From CAVXWV01 sp963695415 (GTDB taxonomy: Bacteria > Chloroflexota > Anaerolineae > Anaerolineales > UBA4823), in assembly GCA_963695415.1 (NCBI GenBank), contig CAVOGL010000001.1:186001-250000 (forward strand): a stretch of DNA of 64,000 bases, in the 5' to 3' direction. The number at the start of each line of letters is the position of its first letter. The first letter of the stretch is position 1. The translations under genes were made by a program, and so were the position numbers. Under the pieces are notes generated by a model. It made no database searches and was not told where the DNA came from. It saw only the letters and a list, made by a program, of their open reading frames with translations. Of this stretch, positions 1 to 9,895 are shown one piece after another.

Positions 1-75
1 CCTGCGTAGTGGCAGCCCTGCGTGTCTGCCCATGTCCACAGGTTTACCCCATACGTGTGATGAAAGCTCAGAATT

Positions 76-109
76 CAACCTAAACTGATTTAAAAATCAG
101 TTTAGGTTG
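76..109. promoter_or_regulatory. Perfect 16-bp inverted repeat upstream of HTH-like gene
   Basis: Two perfectly complementary 16-base arms (76-91 and 94-109) are separated by only two bases and end 11 bases before the ATG at 121. The arms are AT-rich and no U-tract follows, so an operator bound by a dimeric regulator fits better than a terminator. The neighbouring gene has a winged-helix look, which makes autoregulation plausible; that is inference. Confidence 0.55.
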
Positions 110-120
110 ATAATAACGGC

Positions 121-658
121 ATGGTTAACAAGGAAAAAGCACTTGCCAGCCTGCTCGAAGATGGAGCTGGACGCGACCGGACGACCGCCCGGCGGGTGGC
201 GTTATTCCATCTGCTTCTGCAGGAACGCTGCCTCACCCGGGAACAGCTGGTCGTGCGGGTGGAGGCGAAAATCGGGAAGGGCTGCTTTGGCAATTCTGCC
301 TGGGTCGACACGTTTTTCAGGGACATGAAAGCCGTCAGGCAGGCGCTGAGGGCTGCCGGTTATTCACTGGCTTACAGCCGGAGTCTCGAAAGAAAGGGCT
401 ATTACCTGCGCGGGCAGGCGATGGTAAGCGAAGACCTTTCCAAAACGCTCGCCGGCAGCGTTGCAGAAGTGGACCGGCGCCAGGCTGCCGTTTTCAAACG
501 ACTCAGCCCCATGCAGCGCTTTCAACTGGGCTGTTCTGCCAGTAACCTTGGGCTGCAGGTTGCGGCTTACCGCTTGCGGCAACAAGACCTCCCGGCTTAT
601 GCCTGCGGAAGCGCAGCGCATGGTCCTTGAGCGGGGTTATGCGCTGGATATGGGATGA
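121..658 (+). CDS. Small HTH-like protein of unknown function, frameshifted near its C-terminus
   Basis: The product is not firmly recognised. The first ~150 residues are basic and helical; a region around residues 22-100 (RVALFHLLLQ ... ERKGYYLRGQ) looks like a winged-helix fold. The primary frame runs out at 630 with an unrelated-looking tail (ACGSAAHGP). The +1 frame from about 590 instead continues as RLMPAEAQRMVLERGYALDM and stops at 658, which reads as a natural helical ending after VAAYRLRQQD. One extra base near 585-598 is therefore likely, giving an intact protein of about 178 residues. A perfect palindrome sits just upstream. It might be the regulatory partner of a toxin-antitoxin or nucleotidyltransferase pair, but no partner follows. 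Confidence is moderate for a real gene and low for function. Confidence 0.5.
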
Positions 659-765
659 TCTATGACCCAAATCCAATTATTGGGCGGACCAAAAAGGGTT
701 AACCAGCCTGTGGAGTGAGTTACTGACACAATTACATGAGAGATGAAATTGACATGGAGGAACCT

Positions 766-1433
766 ATGACCAGCTACATCAGCCCACAGCAGTTCTACGA
801 ATCCGAAGGCGTCGAGGATTGGCGCCTGACCAGCGAAGGCGCCACCGCTTTCTTCCGCACATCCTCGTTCGCCGAGAGCGCGCGCTTCGTGCAGGCGATC
901 AGCGCGCTGCCGGGGGTGGAGGAGCACCGCCCCGGCGTCGACGTGCGCCAGGATGGCGTCACCGTCCACACGATCACATACACCAACGACTACTTCGGAC
1001 CCGGTCTGCGGGACGTGGAGCTGGCGAGGCAGGTCTCGGCGGCGGCCTCGAAGCTGGGGCTGAGCGCCGACCCTTCCCAGGTGCAGAGCGTGCTGATCAT
1101 CCCCGGCGCCACCGATATCGAAACGGTGAAACCCTTCTGGCAGGCGGTGCTGGGGTACGAGCGCGCCGCGACAGCCCGGACGAGGACCTGGTCGACCCGC
1201 ACGACCGCGGTCCGGCGTTCTGGTTCGAGCGGATGGACGGGCCGCGTGGCGATGGCGGCGGGGCGATCCACATCGCCATCTGGGTGCCGTACGAACAGGC
1301 GCAGGCACGCATCGCCGCGGCGCTGGCCGCGGGCGGCAGGATGGTGCGCGACGAGTTCGCCCCCTCCTGGTGGACGCTCGCCGACCCGGCGGGGAACGAA
1401 GCCGACATCGCTACCGTGAAGGGGCGCGAGTAA
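766..1433 (+). CDS. Pterin-carbinolamine-dehydratase-like/VOC (glyoxalase-like) fusion protein, one frameshift
   Basis: A GGAGG site at 756-760 sets the start at 766 rather than the in-frame ATG at 736. Residues ~10-105 resemble a PCD (4a-carbinolamine dehydratase) domain: a WRL entry, a FAESARFVQAI helix, EEHRPGVDV and TVHTITYTNDYFGPGLRD. The usual HHP catalytic motif reads HRP, so dehydratase activity is doubtful. From VKPFWQAVLGYE the protein becomes a glyoxalase/VOC half, which continues in another frame after about 1158 as RRDSPDEDLVDP, GPAFWFERMD and SWWTLADPAGNEADIAT. Here one base seems to be missing. The same fused arrangement is common in actinobacterial proteins annotated as VOC family (from memory). 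The gene is clearly richer in GC than the DNA around it, which could mean transfer. The substrate is unknown. Confidence 0.7.
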
Positions 1434-1442
1434 GGGACTGAA

Positions 1443-3379
1443 TTAACCGTCGATCTTGACGCTGTCCCGGTCGAAATCCACCTCGACGCTGATCCCGTTG
1501 GCGAAGGTGACGCGCTGCCGGCGCAGATTGCCTTCGATGAACTCGTGCCGCACCATTTCCGCATACGCAGACGCGTTTGTGGAAATCGCACAACGCCTGG
1601 ACGCGCTCGATCTCCTCGGCGTCCGCATCCAGCGAAAGGTAGCCGGTCCCGCCGTTGAGGTAGGCGTGCAGCAAGCCGCTCTCCCCTTCGGGGATGCCCC
1701 AGCCTCCTTTGGTCAGCGTCCAGGGCAGGATGAGGCAGTCGTGGTAGACCAGGTTGAAGAGCGGAACCGGGATGCCTCTTGCGGGGCAGTTGTCATAGTC
1801 CGGGTCGAGGGCGTACGGACCGTGGTGCACCAGGTCGAGGTGAGGGACGGCGAAATCGATCGATTCTTCCGAGCTGACGATCCTGCCCTGGGTGCCCAAA
1901 TAATCAAAGCATAGCAAGCGGTACTCCATGCATTCCTTGCGGCTCATCGTGTGGTCGGGGTGGAAGCACTCGTCCAGCTCGACCACGGCAAACACATCCA
2001 GGTAGGCGCCGTCCAGGGCGATGTTCTCCTGGTCGAAGCGGGTGTAATTGCGGCGGACGTAGTAGGGCGCCAGGCTGGCGCACAGGAAGGACTGCGCCCC
2101 GCCGTACCAGACCGCCACCTCTGGAGGCTCGCCGGACTCGTTGTGCATGGCTTGTTGCGGGTCGTAGGTGGCGGCATCCAGGAAATAATCGCGGTACTGG
2201 TCGTGGGTGATGATCAGGTAACCCAGCTCGTGGCAGGTATCCACCAGCTGGCGGAAGCCGTCCCACCCGCCGGCTGCCTGGCAGGGCGGCAGGACGTCCG
2301 GGTGCAGGTTGTCGTAGCCGCGCTGCCCCCAGCCGTCGAGGTGCACGTAGGCGCGCTCGACGCCGTTCTGGCGCAGCTTCTGCAGCAGGTCAGCAGTCTC
2401 CGCGAAGGTGGTGAGCGAGGTATTGGCGGTCAAATCATTGGCATTGTAATAAACCGACTCGGGCTGGATGTTGATGCAGATGCCGGTGTGCACCACCGGG
2501 GTGCCCACCAGCTTCTCCAGGACGGGTTTTGCGTGCACCTTCTCTGCCAGTGTGCGCAGCAGACCGTGCTCGCGGGCGCAGGCGCGGTAGACTTTGGCGA
2601 GGTCGTTGTAATCGCCATCTTCGATGAAATGCACCTGCATCTTGCGGTTGTAGCGCAGGGAGCCCAGGGAGGCGTGCCAGACCGGCACCAGGCGGGTCGG
2701 TCCGCCAACAGGGTGGTCCAGGCGGTATCCGGCGTCCCAGGGCGTGTCGACGATGGTGAGGGCGCCGGCGCGGTGGTCGACCTGCCCCCACCAGGGCATG
2801 TAGGCGGCACGGCTGTAGAGCAGACCCTGGCTGTGCGTGTGCACTGCCTCGCCCCAGTTGTTGGGGATCAGGCTGCCCTGCATCATGGGCAGGACGGTGT
2901 AGCATTGCGCATCGATGGCGCTGAGCTCGAACGGGGCGGGATAAACCACTCTCAATAAGCCAGGGTCATCCACCAGGGGGACCAGCTCGAAGTGGACGAC
3001 GCCGTTAGAATGCTCGATCCACATGCGGGTTTCGAAGGCGAGCGGGATCTGCGCCGGATGGAGTTTGGACTGGTGGACGGTGAACCCGCGGAACGTGGAG
3101 CGGACGCCAGCGCCAACCCCGGTCTGGAAGGATGCGTGCGAGATCTCCCGGGCGCTGGTGAAGCTTACCCGCTCCCCTTCCAGGACCAGGTTGGATTGGT
3201 GCGCCCTGTTTTCGAGCAGCTCGAGCCGGCGCTGGTGCGGCGGCAGGTATTCGAACGCCGGTTGGAACGCGCTGCAAGCTGTGCCAGGTTTTGCCCTGGT
3301 GAAGAATTTCGAAGGAAAGATCTGATTCATTGAAGATGGCTTCCAGATGGTGCCGGGGAGAAGAAAATTTGATGCTCAT
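1443..3379 (-). CDS. DUF5696-like putative glycoside hydrolase, two frameshifts
   Basis: A protein of about 640 residues. An N-terminal beta-rich part (VHFELVPLVDD, PAPFELSAIDAQCY) precedes a TIM-barrel-like part with VHLDGWGQRGYDNLHPD, AGGWDGFRQLVDTCHELGY, THDQYRDYF and an ALDGAYLDVFAVVELDECFHP stretch whose acidic residues could be catalytic. These phrases match my memory of DUF5696, a family presumed to be glycosidases. The likely start is the ATG at 3379 (NESDLSFEILHQG follows), with a break near 3250-3275 into the long frame. Near 1565-1580 the frame changes again, to AYAEMVRHEFIEG ... VDFDRDSVKIDG, ending at 1443. Both breaks fit one extra base each. No secretion signal is evident. The role is probably degradation of a plant or cell-wall glycan; the substrate cannot be read from sequence. 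Confidence 0.7.
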
Positions 3380-3490
3380 CGATGTCAGACCTCTCTAATC
3401 TGAAAATTGACCTGCGTTTGCTGAAAGTTCAGCCTTTACAACCTGATCCCATCCTGCGACGGTGGACGGGAGGATTATCCATTGGACAGT

Positions 3491-4516
3491 TCACGGTTCT
3501 CTTCCTGCCATTCTGCGCATCTCCGCCAGATCGGTATGCACCGCAGGATCATATTTTTCGCCATCGGGCAGGGTAACGCCAGCCAGGGTGATTGCATCCG
3601 CTAACTGCGTATTGGTGAGGTTCTTCGCCCCTTTCAGGTAAGCCCCGCCAAGGTCTGCCCCTGTTAAATTCACTTCGTCCAGGTTGGCATTGGGCAGGAA
3701 AACATTTCTCAGGTTGGCGCCCTGCAGGTTGGCTTTGCTGAAATCGGCTTCAGAAAGGTTTGCGTCTTCCAGGTTTGCTTCCGTTAAATCGGCGCCTTCC
3801 AGGTTCGCCTCGCTCAGGTCCGTTTTGCTCAGGTCCGCCTGGACCAGGGTTGCAGCCATCAGGTTTGCACCAAAAAGGTAAGCCCTGCTCAGATTCGATC
3901 CATTCAAGTCAGCACCCGCCAGGACCGCTTCCCTCAGGTTGGCGCCGCTAAGGTGCGCACCGCTAATATTCGCCCCGCTGAGGTCAGAACCGTACAGGTA
4001 CGCCTGGTTGAGGTTTGCTTCGCGCAGGTCTGCCCCGACCAGGTCGATGCCACCCATGAAAGCGCCGGTCAGGATTGCCCTGCGCAGGTTGGCTTCACTC
4101 AGGTTTCCGCCGGTCAAGTACGCAAAACTCAGGTCAGCGCCCTCCAGGTTGGCGCCGCGCAGGTCCGCCTTGAACAGCCCCATCGTGTGCAGGTCGAGCC
4201 CGGAGAGGTCCGCACCTTTCAAGACGAATTCCAGGGTGGTTGAGTTGTGCAGGAACTGGACCAGTACCTCCTGCCGGTCCCTGTTGAGCGTGCGCAACGC
4301 GCTGACGATGCGCGCCTGGAAAATGTCCCTGGTGAGCGCCTTGAAATCCACATTCCTGGCGACTAACAGGACAGCGCCTGAAACCAGGACTAAGATGAAA
4401 ATGACCAGCAGATTTTTACTGATTCGGTTGATGACCTTACTCTCCTGAAGCGTTATGCTACCATGAATTTTAAGCCATAAAACCTTGCGAAGGTTTGGAA
4501 CCTTCGCAAGGTTCAT
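3491..4516 (-). CDS. Membrane-anchored pentapeptide-repeat protein
   Basis: After one hydrophobic segment (NLLVIFILVLVSGAVLLVA) and a short helical region, about 35 consecutive A(D/N)LxX pentapeptides follow (for example GADLSGLDL, EANLEGADL, DANLSEADF), forming a right-handed quadrilateral beta-helix by family knowledge. The C-terminal tail (NLTNTQLADAITLAGVTLPDG ... MRRMAG) is typical of bacterial pentapeptide proteins. Topology suggests an anchored, single-pass protein. The ATG at 4516 lies inside a palindromic repeat (4481-4513) that would encode the first residues, so translation probably begins later. The sequence CAGGAG followed by GTC-ATC near 4435-4450 looks like a ribosome site without a standard start codon. 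Function is unknown; pentapeptide proteins can be scaffolds or DNA mimics. Confidence 0.75.
   Translation of the reverse strand: MNLAKVPNLRKVLWLKIHGSITLQESKVINRISKNLLVIFILVLVSGAVLLVARNVDFKALTRDIFQARIVSALRTLNRDRQEVLVQFLHNSTTLEFVLKGADLSGLDLHTMGLFKADLRGANLEGADLSFAYLTGGNLSEANLRRAILTGAFMGGIDLVGADLREANLNQAYLYGSDLSGANISGAHLSGANLREAVLAGADLNGSNLSRAYLFGANLMAATLVQADLSKTDLSEANLEGADLTEANLEDANLSEADFSKANLQGANLRNVFLPNANLDEVNLTGADLGGAYLKGAKNLTNTQLADAITLAGVTLPDGEKYDPAVHTDLAEMRRMAGREP
4481..4513. repeat. Palindromic element, 15-bp arms, 3-base loop
   Basis: The arms at 4481-4495 and 4499-4513 are perfectly complementary, and each arm is itself an imperfect palindrome (AACCTT-GCG-AAGGTT). This is the look of an interspersed REP-like element. 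It overlaps the 5' end of the pentapeptide-repeat reading frame. Confidence 0.7.
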
Positions 4517-4791
4517 ATCCAAAATTTCGCACAAACTATTGGAAGCACCAGATCCACAACCGCTGATCATTTCTCCTCCATCCCAAATACAAGAAAACTT
4601 CAAGGAAGACCAGTATTTTGGATGATGTGAACGAAGGCTGGCTCGACTTTGACATTGAGCTGGATGTAAACATCAGGTTTTTTTAAAACTCGAATATAAT
4701 CAGGTTCAACGACTTCCACAATAGCGAGATTTATCATAGCGCTCAAACATACTTATCTACAAGTACAATGATCTAAGAAATTGGATTAAAA

Positions 4792-7700
4792 ATGTTGGAT
4801 CGAATGAGAGTGAGAGTTCTGAAAATAACTGTTTCCATCATCACCTTGATCGTAACTATATGCTTTTACGGTACAGCGCTGGCACAGAGCGGGGATCTTC
4901 CCACGCCAGAACCGGTCAGCCTGACGGATGAGCAAGATGAATACCCGTTAGGTTTACACCTGGAAATCCTGGAGGATCCCAGCAAGGAGCTGAGTTTTGA
5001 CGAGGTCTCTTCCCCGGAATTCGCTTCGCAATTTATCCCCAGCCAGGTGGATGTGCCAAATTTTGGATACACGGACAGTGCCATCTGGGTACGATTTCAA
5101 GCCCAAAACGAAACCCAACAGACCGACCAGTGGCTGTTAGAGCTGGCTTTTGCCAATATCCATTTCATTGATCTGTATACCCCCGCCCTGGATGGAAATG
5201 GATTTGTTGTCAGGCAAACTGGCATCATGCGACCGCCCGAGACACGCGACATTCAGCACCCACATTTCGTTTTCAACCTGAGCATTCCAGCCCAAAGCCA
5301 GCAAACCTACTACTTGCGAATCCAAAGCGAGGCTTCGATTCCAATACCGCTCATCCTGTGGAATCCGACCACTTTCTTACATCAGTCTCAATCGCACCAG
5401 TTTCTGCAAGTGTTAATATTCGGCGCCTTGCTCAGCCTGCTGATTTATAACTTGTTACTACACGTATCATTACGGGAAGCCAGCCATCTTTTATTTAGTG
5501 ATTTCTCTGGCAAGTATCATCGTCTTCGATCTGGCGTATTTGGGTTATTTGGAGGTTTACATCCTTCCCAATATCTACTCCTTGAGACATTATTATGTAA
5601 CCCTCTCTTTTCCACTCATCTTTGGCTCGATAATTTTATTTACGAATACTTTTTTGGAATTGAAAACGCAGCTTACAAAACTCTACTGGGTGAATCTGGG
5701 CATATTAGGAGTCTGGGGTGTGTTAATACTCTTGGGTCCATTCATCAGCTATCGCACCATTGCCCTTTTAGTGATGCCGTGGGGATTGATTTCCTTGGCG
5801 ATGGCCCTGATTGCCGGGAGCGTTACCTGGCTGCGAGGTTACCATGCCGCCCGTTTCTTCATGATTGCCTGGTTTGGTCTGCTTATTACTTTTTCGCTTG
5901 TACTGCTGGTGCGGCTAGGAATTGCCCCAAGCACCGCATTCACTGAAAATGCATATCGTCTGGGTTGGGTGTGGATGGCGGTGTGTTGGTCGATCGCGCT
6001 GGCTGACCGTATCAACCTGCTAAAAATCGCAACAGGCACGGCCAACCGCAATTTACAGAACAGCAAATACCAGCTGTCGCAAATCCTGGAAGGTCTGCCG
6101 CTCGGTGTTGTACTTTATGACAAAGATCAGACCCCGAAGTATGTCAACCAACGCACGATCGAAATCCTGAGCAACCCAGACAGGAAAATCCAGGTAGATA
6201 TCTCGGTTGGGCGCACATTAGAACAAGCGATGAGTTATTTCTCTATGAAGGAAACCGGCGGGGATCAAGACTACCCCCTGGAGCGCATGCCAGTTTACAA
6301 TGCTTTGCGTGGTGAGTTAGCCTACATTGATGATATCGAGGCAGATTTGGTGGACAAGCGTGTGCCGCTTGAAATCTGGGCAAGTCCGATCCGGGATGAA
6401 GCAGGCAATGTTGAATCTGCCGTGGTTGCCTTTCAGGATATCACGCGACGCAAACGGGTGGAAGCCGAGTTGGTCGAATACCGCAATAATCTCGAGGTGT
6501 TGATTGAGCAGCGTACTATGGAGCTGTTAGATGCCCAGACCCAGATTGCGACACTATTCGACAACTCGCCATTGGGTATTGGTATGGCAACGATTGAAGG
6601 AACCATTGTGGGTGTGAACCGGGCGCTGCAGCATATTACCGGGTATTCGGAAGAAGAACTGCTGAATCTGAATGTTGAGGCGCTTTTTGCTCATCCAAAG
6701 CAGCGCGATCAGGTGCTCGAACAGTTTAAGGCATCTGGTAACTTGCATAACTATGGCATTGAGAACCGCAAACGCGATGGCAGTATCTACTTTGCCAGCC
6801 TGAACTTGAGCAACATTAAAATTACCGGTAGGGAGTTGCTGCTGATAGTTATTGACGATGTTTCCAAGCAAGTGGAAATGAAAAATTCATTGACTGCTCT
6901 GCATGATATCTCGAACGACTTGTCTAGTATTGATGATTTAGATGCCCTTCTCGACCATGCCTTGGGACATTTCCACGAGATTGTTGATTTCGAAAGAGCA
7001 ATCCTTATGCTGGTGGAAGAGGACGAAAAATCACTGACAATTTATGCCTACCTTTCCCCGATGCAGCCTCCTGGACTCACTTTAAATCATGTCCCGATCA
7101 GCAGCCAGGTTACCATCCAGGCAGCCCTGGAAAAAAGGGGGACAACCTATGTGCCAGACTTGCTTGCCGTTGAGACCATCCAAGCCGATCTTGATAGCAT
7201 CGAGATTGAGCGTTTGGCTGTAGCACTAAAAACATCCAGGAGCTGGCTCAGCTTACCCTTACAGGTGGGGGAGCGTAAGATTGGACTGCTCAATCTCCTG
7301 CACGGAAAGGTAAATCGATATGCTGAGAATGATCTCGAACTAGCGCGCACCTTTGCCAATCAGTTTGCGATTAGCATTGATAATATTCGCCATTATGAAC
7401 AAGCCAAGTTGGTAGCCGCAGCCGACGAACGGACCCGCCTTGCTCGCGAGCTACACGACTCGGTTACCCAAACCTTGTTTACTGCCAGCATACTCGCCGA
7501 GACGATCCCACGCCTGTGGGATAAAGACCTGAGGATCGCTCGCCAGAATTTAGATAAACTTAATGTGCTTATCCGCGGCGCATTAGCGGAGATGCGCTCA
7601 CTGCTGCTTGAATTGCGCGCGGACGAGCTGCAACAACAAACAATGGATCAACTGCTGACAACATTGGTGGAGGCCGCGCGTGCGCGGACAAGTGTGGCGA

Positions 7701-8044
7701 TTTCCCTAACGATGGTGGATGATCCTCAACTGCCGGTAAATGTGATCCTGGTATTTTATCGAATTGCTCGAGAAGCCCTAAACAATGCGATTATTCACGC
7801 CGAGGCAAATCATATCAATATTTCTTTGACGAAAGAGCCCGACAGGATCACGCTTCATATCCAGGATGATGGACGTGGATTCGACCCACAGGAGGTCCAG
7901 GCGGGTCACCTGGGAATCAACATTATGCTTGAACGTGCCGCAATTATCGGAGGCGATCTCCGCATTCAAAGCGAACCAGGTCATGGGACAGACATCATCA
8001 TCGCCTGGTCCGGCAAGGAAAGTGGTTCAGATGAACTTGACTGA
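4792..8044 (+). CDS. 7TM-DISM sensor histidine kinase (PAS-PAS-GAF-HisKA_3), one frameshift
   Basis: The joined protein has about 1080 residues. Order: signal/TM (residues 10-32); extracellular 7TMR-DISM ligand-binding region (~40-195, with YTDSAIWVRFQAQNE); a seven-helix membrane domain (~205-400); two PAS domains (~420-560 and ~585-700); a GAF domain (~710-860); HisKA_3 with the phospho-acceptor His in RLARELHDSVTQTLF; and an HATPase with DDGRGFDPQEV and the ALNNAIIHAEA N-box. The first frame loses sense at LLFSDFSG; the +1 frame resumes within the first membrane helices (ISLASIIVFDLAYLGYL), so one extra base near 5490-5498 is likely. The gene overlaps the next one by 14 bases, so the cognate response regulator is NarL-type. 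It probably senses an external ligand plus a cytosolic signal through GAF/PAS. Confidence 0.85.
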
Positions 8045-8678
8045 TCCAACAGCGATCAAAGTGCTGATTGTGGATGATCATCCCGTTGTGCGTGATGGGT
8101 TGGGGAATATGCTGCTCGTTTTTGATGACCTGCAGTTGATCGGTGAGGCAGCAAATGGAAACGCAGCGTTGGCTTTCTGCCATCAAAATATGCCTGATGT
8201 GATCCTGATGGATATCCTCATGCCGGTTATGGATGGCATCCAGGCTGCCCGCGCCATACTTGAACAGTATCCCCAGGTGAAAATTATCATGCTGACCAGT
8301 TTTCCCAAGGACGATCTGATCCAGAAATCGCTGGAAGCAGGCGCATTGGGGTACCTCATCAAGACTGCAACGATCGACACCTTGGCGAATGCCATTCGCT
8401 CAGCTTACGCCGGACAGTCAACCCTGGCTCCCGAGGCAGCAGAAGTCCTGATTCGAGGGAAGACCAACCGGCTCAAACCAGGTCATGATTTGAGCAAACG
8501 GGAACTGGAGGTATTGGCGCTCATCGTCCAGGGATTGTACAATGATGAGATCGCTGAACGGCTGGTGATCAGCCCTGACACTGCCAGGCACCATGTCAGC
8601 GCCTGTATCAAGAAACTGGGTGCTGCCAACCGTACTCAGGCTGCCGCATTGGCGATAGAACACGATTTAGTCCCCTGA
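8031..8678 (+). CDS. NarL/FixJ-family response regulator
   Basis: 215 residues. The receiver domain (residues ~8-125) has the acidic pair in VLIVDDHPVVRDG, phospho-acceptor Asp in PDVILMDILMP, Thr in IIMLTSF and Lys in GYLIKTA. A LuxR-type HTH (~150-212) reads LSKRELEVLALIVQGLYNDEIAERL then SPDTARHHVSACIKKLG. The ATG at 8031 lies inside the end of the kinase gene (14-base overlap), so the two are translationally coupled. It is the likely transcriptional output of the upstream kinase and the best candidate to control the plus-strand genes that follow; that target assignment is inference from position only. Confidence 0.92.
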   Translation: MNLTDPTAIKVLIVDDHPVVRDGLGNMLLVFDDLQLIGEAANGNAALAFCHQNMPDVILMDILMPVMDGIQAARAILEQYPQVKIIMLTSFPKDDLIQKSLEAGALGYLIKTATIDTLANAIRSAYAGQSTLAPEAAEVLIRGKTNRLKPGHDLSKRELEVLALIVQGLYNDEIAERLVISPDTARHHVSACIKKLGAANRTQAAALAIEHDLVP

Positions 8679-8892
8679 TCCTGATAATCCACCTATAACC
8701 AACCAAAATATTACCCAAAAATAGGCCACTCCGCCCATCGGAAGATGGATTGAGGGGCAGATGCGCCATTGAGCGTTGTATGACATACTAGTTTCGTCGA
8801 TCAGAGATTAACTGGGTATTGTTGACATTCTATCCGCAACTAGAGAAACAAACCAAATCTGTCAGACACCATTTCTAGAGAAAAATCACCAA

Positions 8893-9321
8893 ATGTCACA
8901 ACAGCCTAATCTCTCCTCAAATATCAAAGTTTTTTTGGAGCAAAACAATCACGGGATGGGAAAGATGCGAATATTTATTGCATGTGCGGATGAAAGGCTC
9001 AGAATTGCGTTGCTTTTATATTTGGATCTTGAACCTGGCATGACCGTGGTGGGGATGTCTGATCGTTTGCCAGGTTTAATCACCCAACTGAAAGGTTCTA
9101 TGCCGGATGTGCTGTTGTTGGATTGGGATATGACTATTGAACAAGGCGTAACCCTGTTAACCGATATCAACAACTTCGAGTTTCCACCGAAGATCATTGT
9201 TTTTTCCGACAAACCACAAGAGGAGGAAGCGATCACCTCAGCCGGAGGAGATTTTGTCATATCAAAGAATGCTCCACCAGATAAACTTTTACCGATGCTT
9301 GAATCCATTCGGTACCCGTAA
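8893..9321 (+). CDS. Single-domain receiver protein (REC only)
   Basis: A receiver fold without an output domain: acidic residues in ACADERLRI, phospho-acceptor Asp in DVLLLDWDM, and Lys in FVISKNA. The usual Thr/Ser switch falls in IIVFSDK. The 142-residue frame from 8893 has ~24 extra N-terminal residues without family look, and the ATG at 8965 (MRIFIACADE) would give a standard 118-residue receiver; neither has a strong ribosome site. It follows the kinase/regulator pair after 214 bases. It may act as a phosphate sink or link to that kinase. A TTGACA box at 8821-8826 has no convincing -10 partner. Confidence 0.75.
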   Translation: MSQQPNLSSNIKVFLEQNNHGMGKMRIFIACADERLRIALLLYLDLEPGMTVVGMSDRLPGLITQLKGSMPDVLLLDWDMTIEQGVTLLTDINNFEFPPKIIVFSDKPQEEEAITSAGGDFVISKNAPPDKLLPMLESIRYP

Positions 9322-9495
9322 ACAAGGTGAATAGAATGTGGATCAGCTCAATATACCTGCACAGAATGGCGTGATATTCCTGACTGCAGCAATCTGATCG
9401 CCGAGATGGCTCACGAAGGAAAATAGGACATCAATAATCAACAGCCCCCAGGTAACCTGGGTGCGGAAATAATTTATTTCAGGAGGAGTTAAAAA

Positions 9496-9795
9496 ATGTG
9501 TTGTTTCTTTGCTTCATTAGTATTCTTTGGTCCAAGATTAGCCTTTTTGATTTATTGGCTGATCGTCCCGCTTCGGGTGAGTGCCGCCTTCGCAGCATTC
9601 AACCTTCCCTGGCTGGTTGGCATCGCCGGTTTGATCTTTGCTCCGTGGACATCATTGATGTATGTGATGATCTTCCCGTTGGGCGGCTTTGATTGGATCT
9701 GGCTGGGTTTCGGGATCATGGCAGACGTCGCCAGCTACATCGGCGGCTACCAAAACCGCAAGCAGGTACCTTATTACCCGGAGACTTTGCCATAA
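9496..9795 (+). CDS. Small conserved membrane protein
   Basis: 99 residues with a strong AGGAGG site 9 bases upstream. Two to three hydrophobic segments are present: ASLVFFGPRLAFLIYWLIVP, FNLPWLVGIAGLIFAPWTSL and FDWIWLGFGIMADVASY. The protein ends in a hydrophilic GGYQNRKQVPYYP tail. I recall similar short proteins beginning MCCFF in Chloroflexota and Actinobacteria, always uncharacterised. It is the first gene of a run of short stress-type proteins (DUF6325, SHOCT). The function is unknown. Confidence 0.8.
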   Translation: MCCFFASLVFFGPRLAFLIYWLIVPLRVSAAFAAFNLPWLVGIAGLIFAPWTSLMYVMIFPLGGFDWIWLGFGIMADVASYIGGYQNRKQVPYYPETLP

Positions 9796-9802
9796 TAGTG
9801 AT

Positions 9803-9845
9803 GGTGATGGTGTTTGGGCAGAACAATCACCCAAACACCATCACC
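9803..9845 (+). terminator. Strong 16-bp hairpin after the small membrane protein gene
   Basis: Arms at 9803-9818 and 9830-9845 are perfectly complementary around an 11-base loop. It lies 7 bases after the stop of the 99-residue gene. No U-run follows, so it may be a rho-independent-like or RNA-stabilising hairpin between this gene and the DUF6325 gene. Confidence 0.55.
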
Positions 9846-9895
9846 TATCCACCAACTGCATTTGAACTATTTCAATAGATGAAAGGAGAAACCTT

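Noticed and set aside
1951..2958. 335-residue plus-strand frame opposite the DUF5696 gene
   Set aside because: Antisense of a conserved coding region in GC-rich DNA; composition (Val/Gly/Ala-rich) is that of a shadow frame.
3939..4448. Basic Arg/Ser/Ala-rich plus-strand frame
   Set aside because: Mirror image of the pentapeptide repeat on the minus strand.
8821..8850. Sigma-70 promoter before the receiver-only gene
   Set aside because: A TTGACA box is present but no acceptable -10 hexamer at 16-18 bases.
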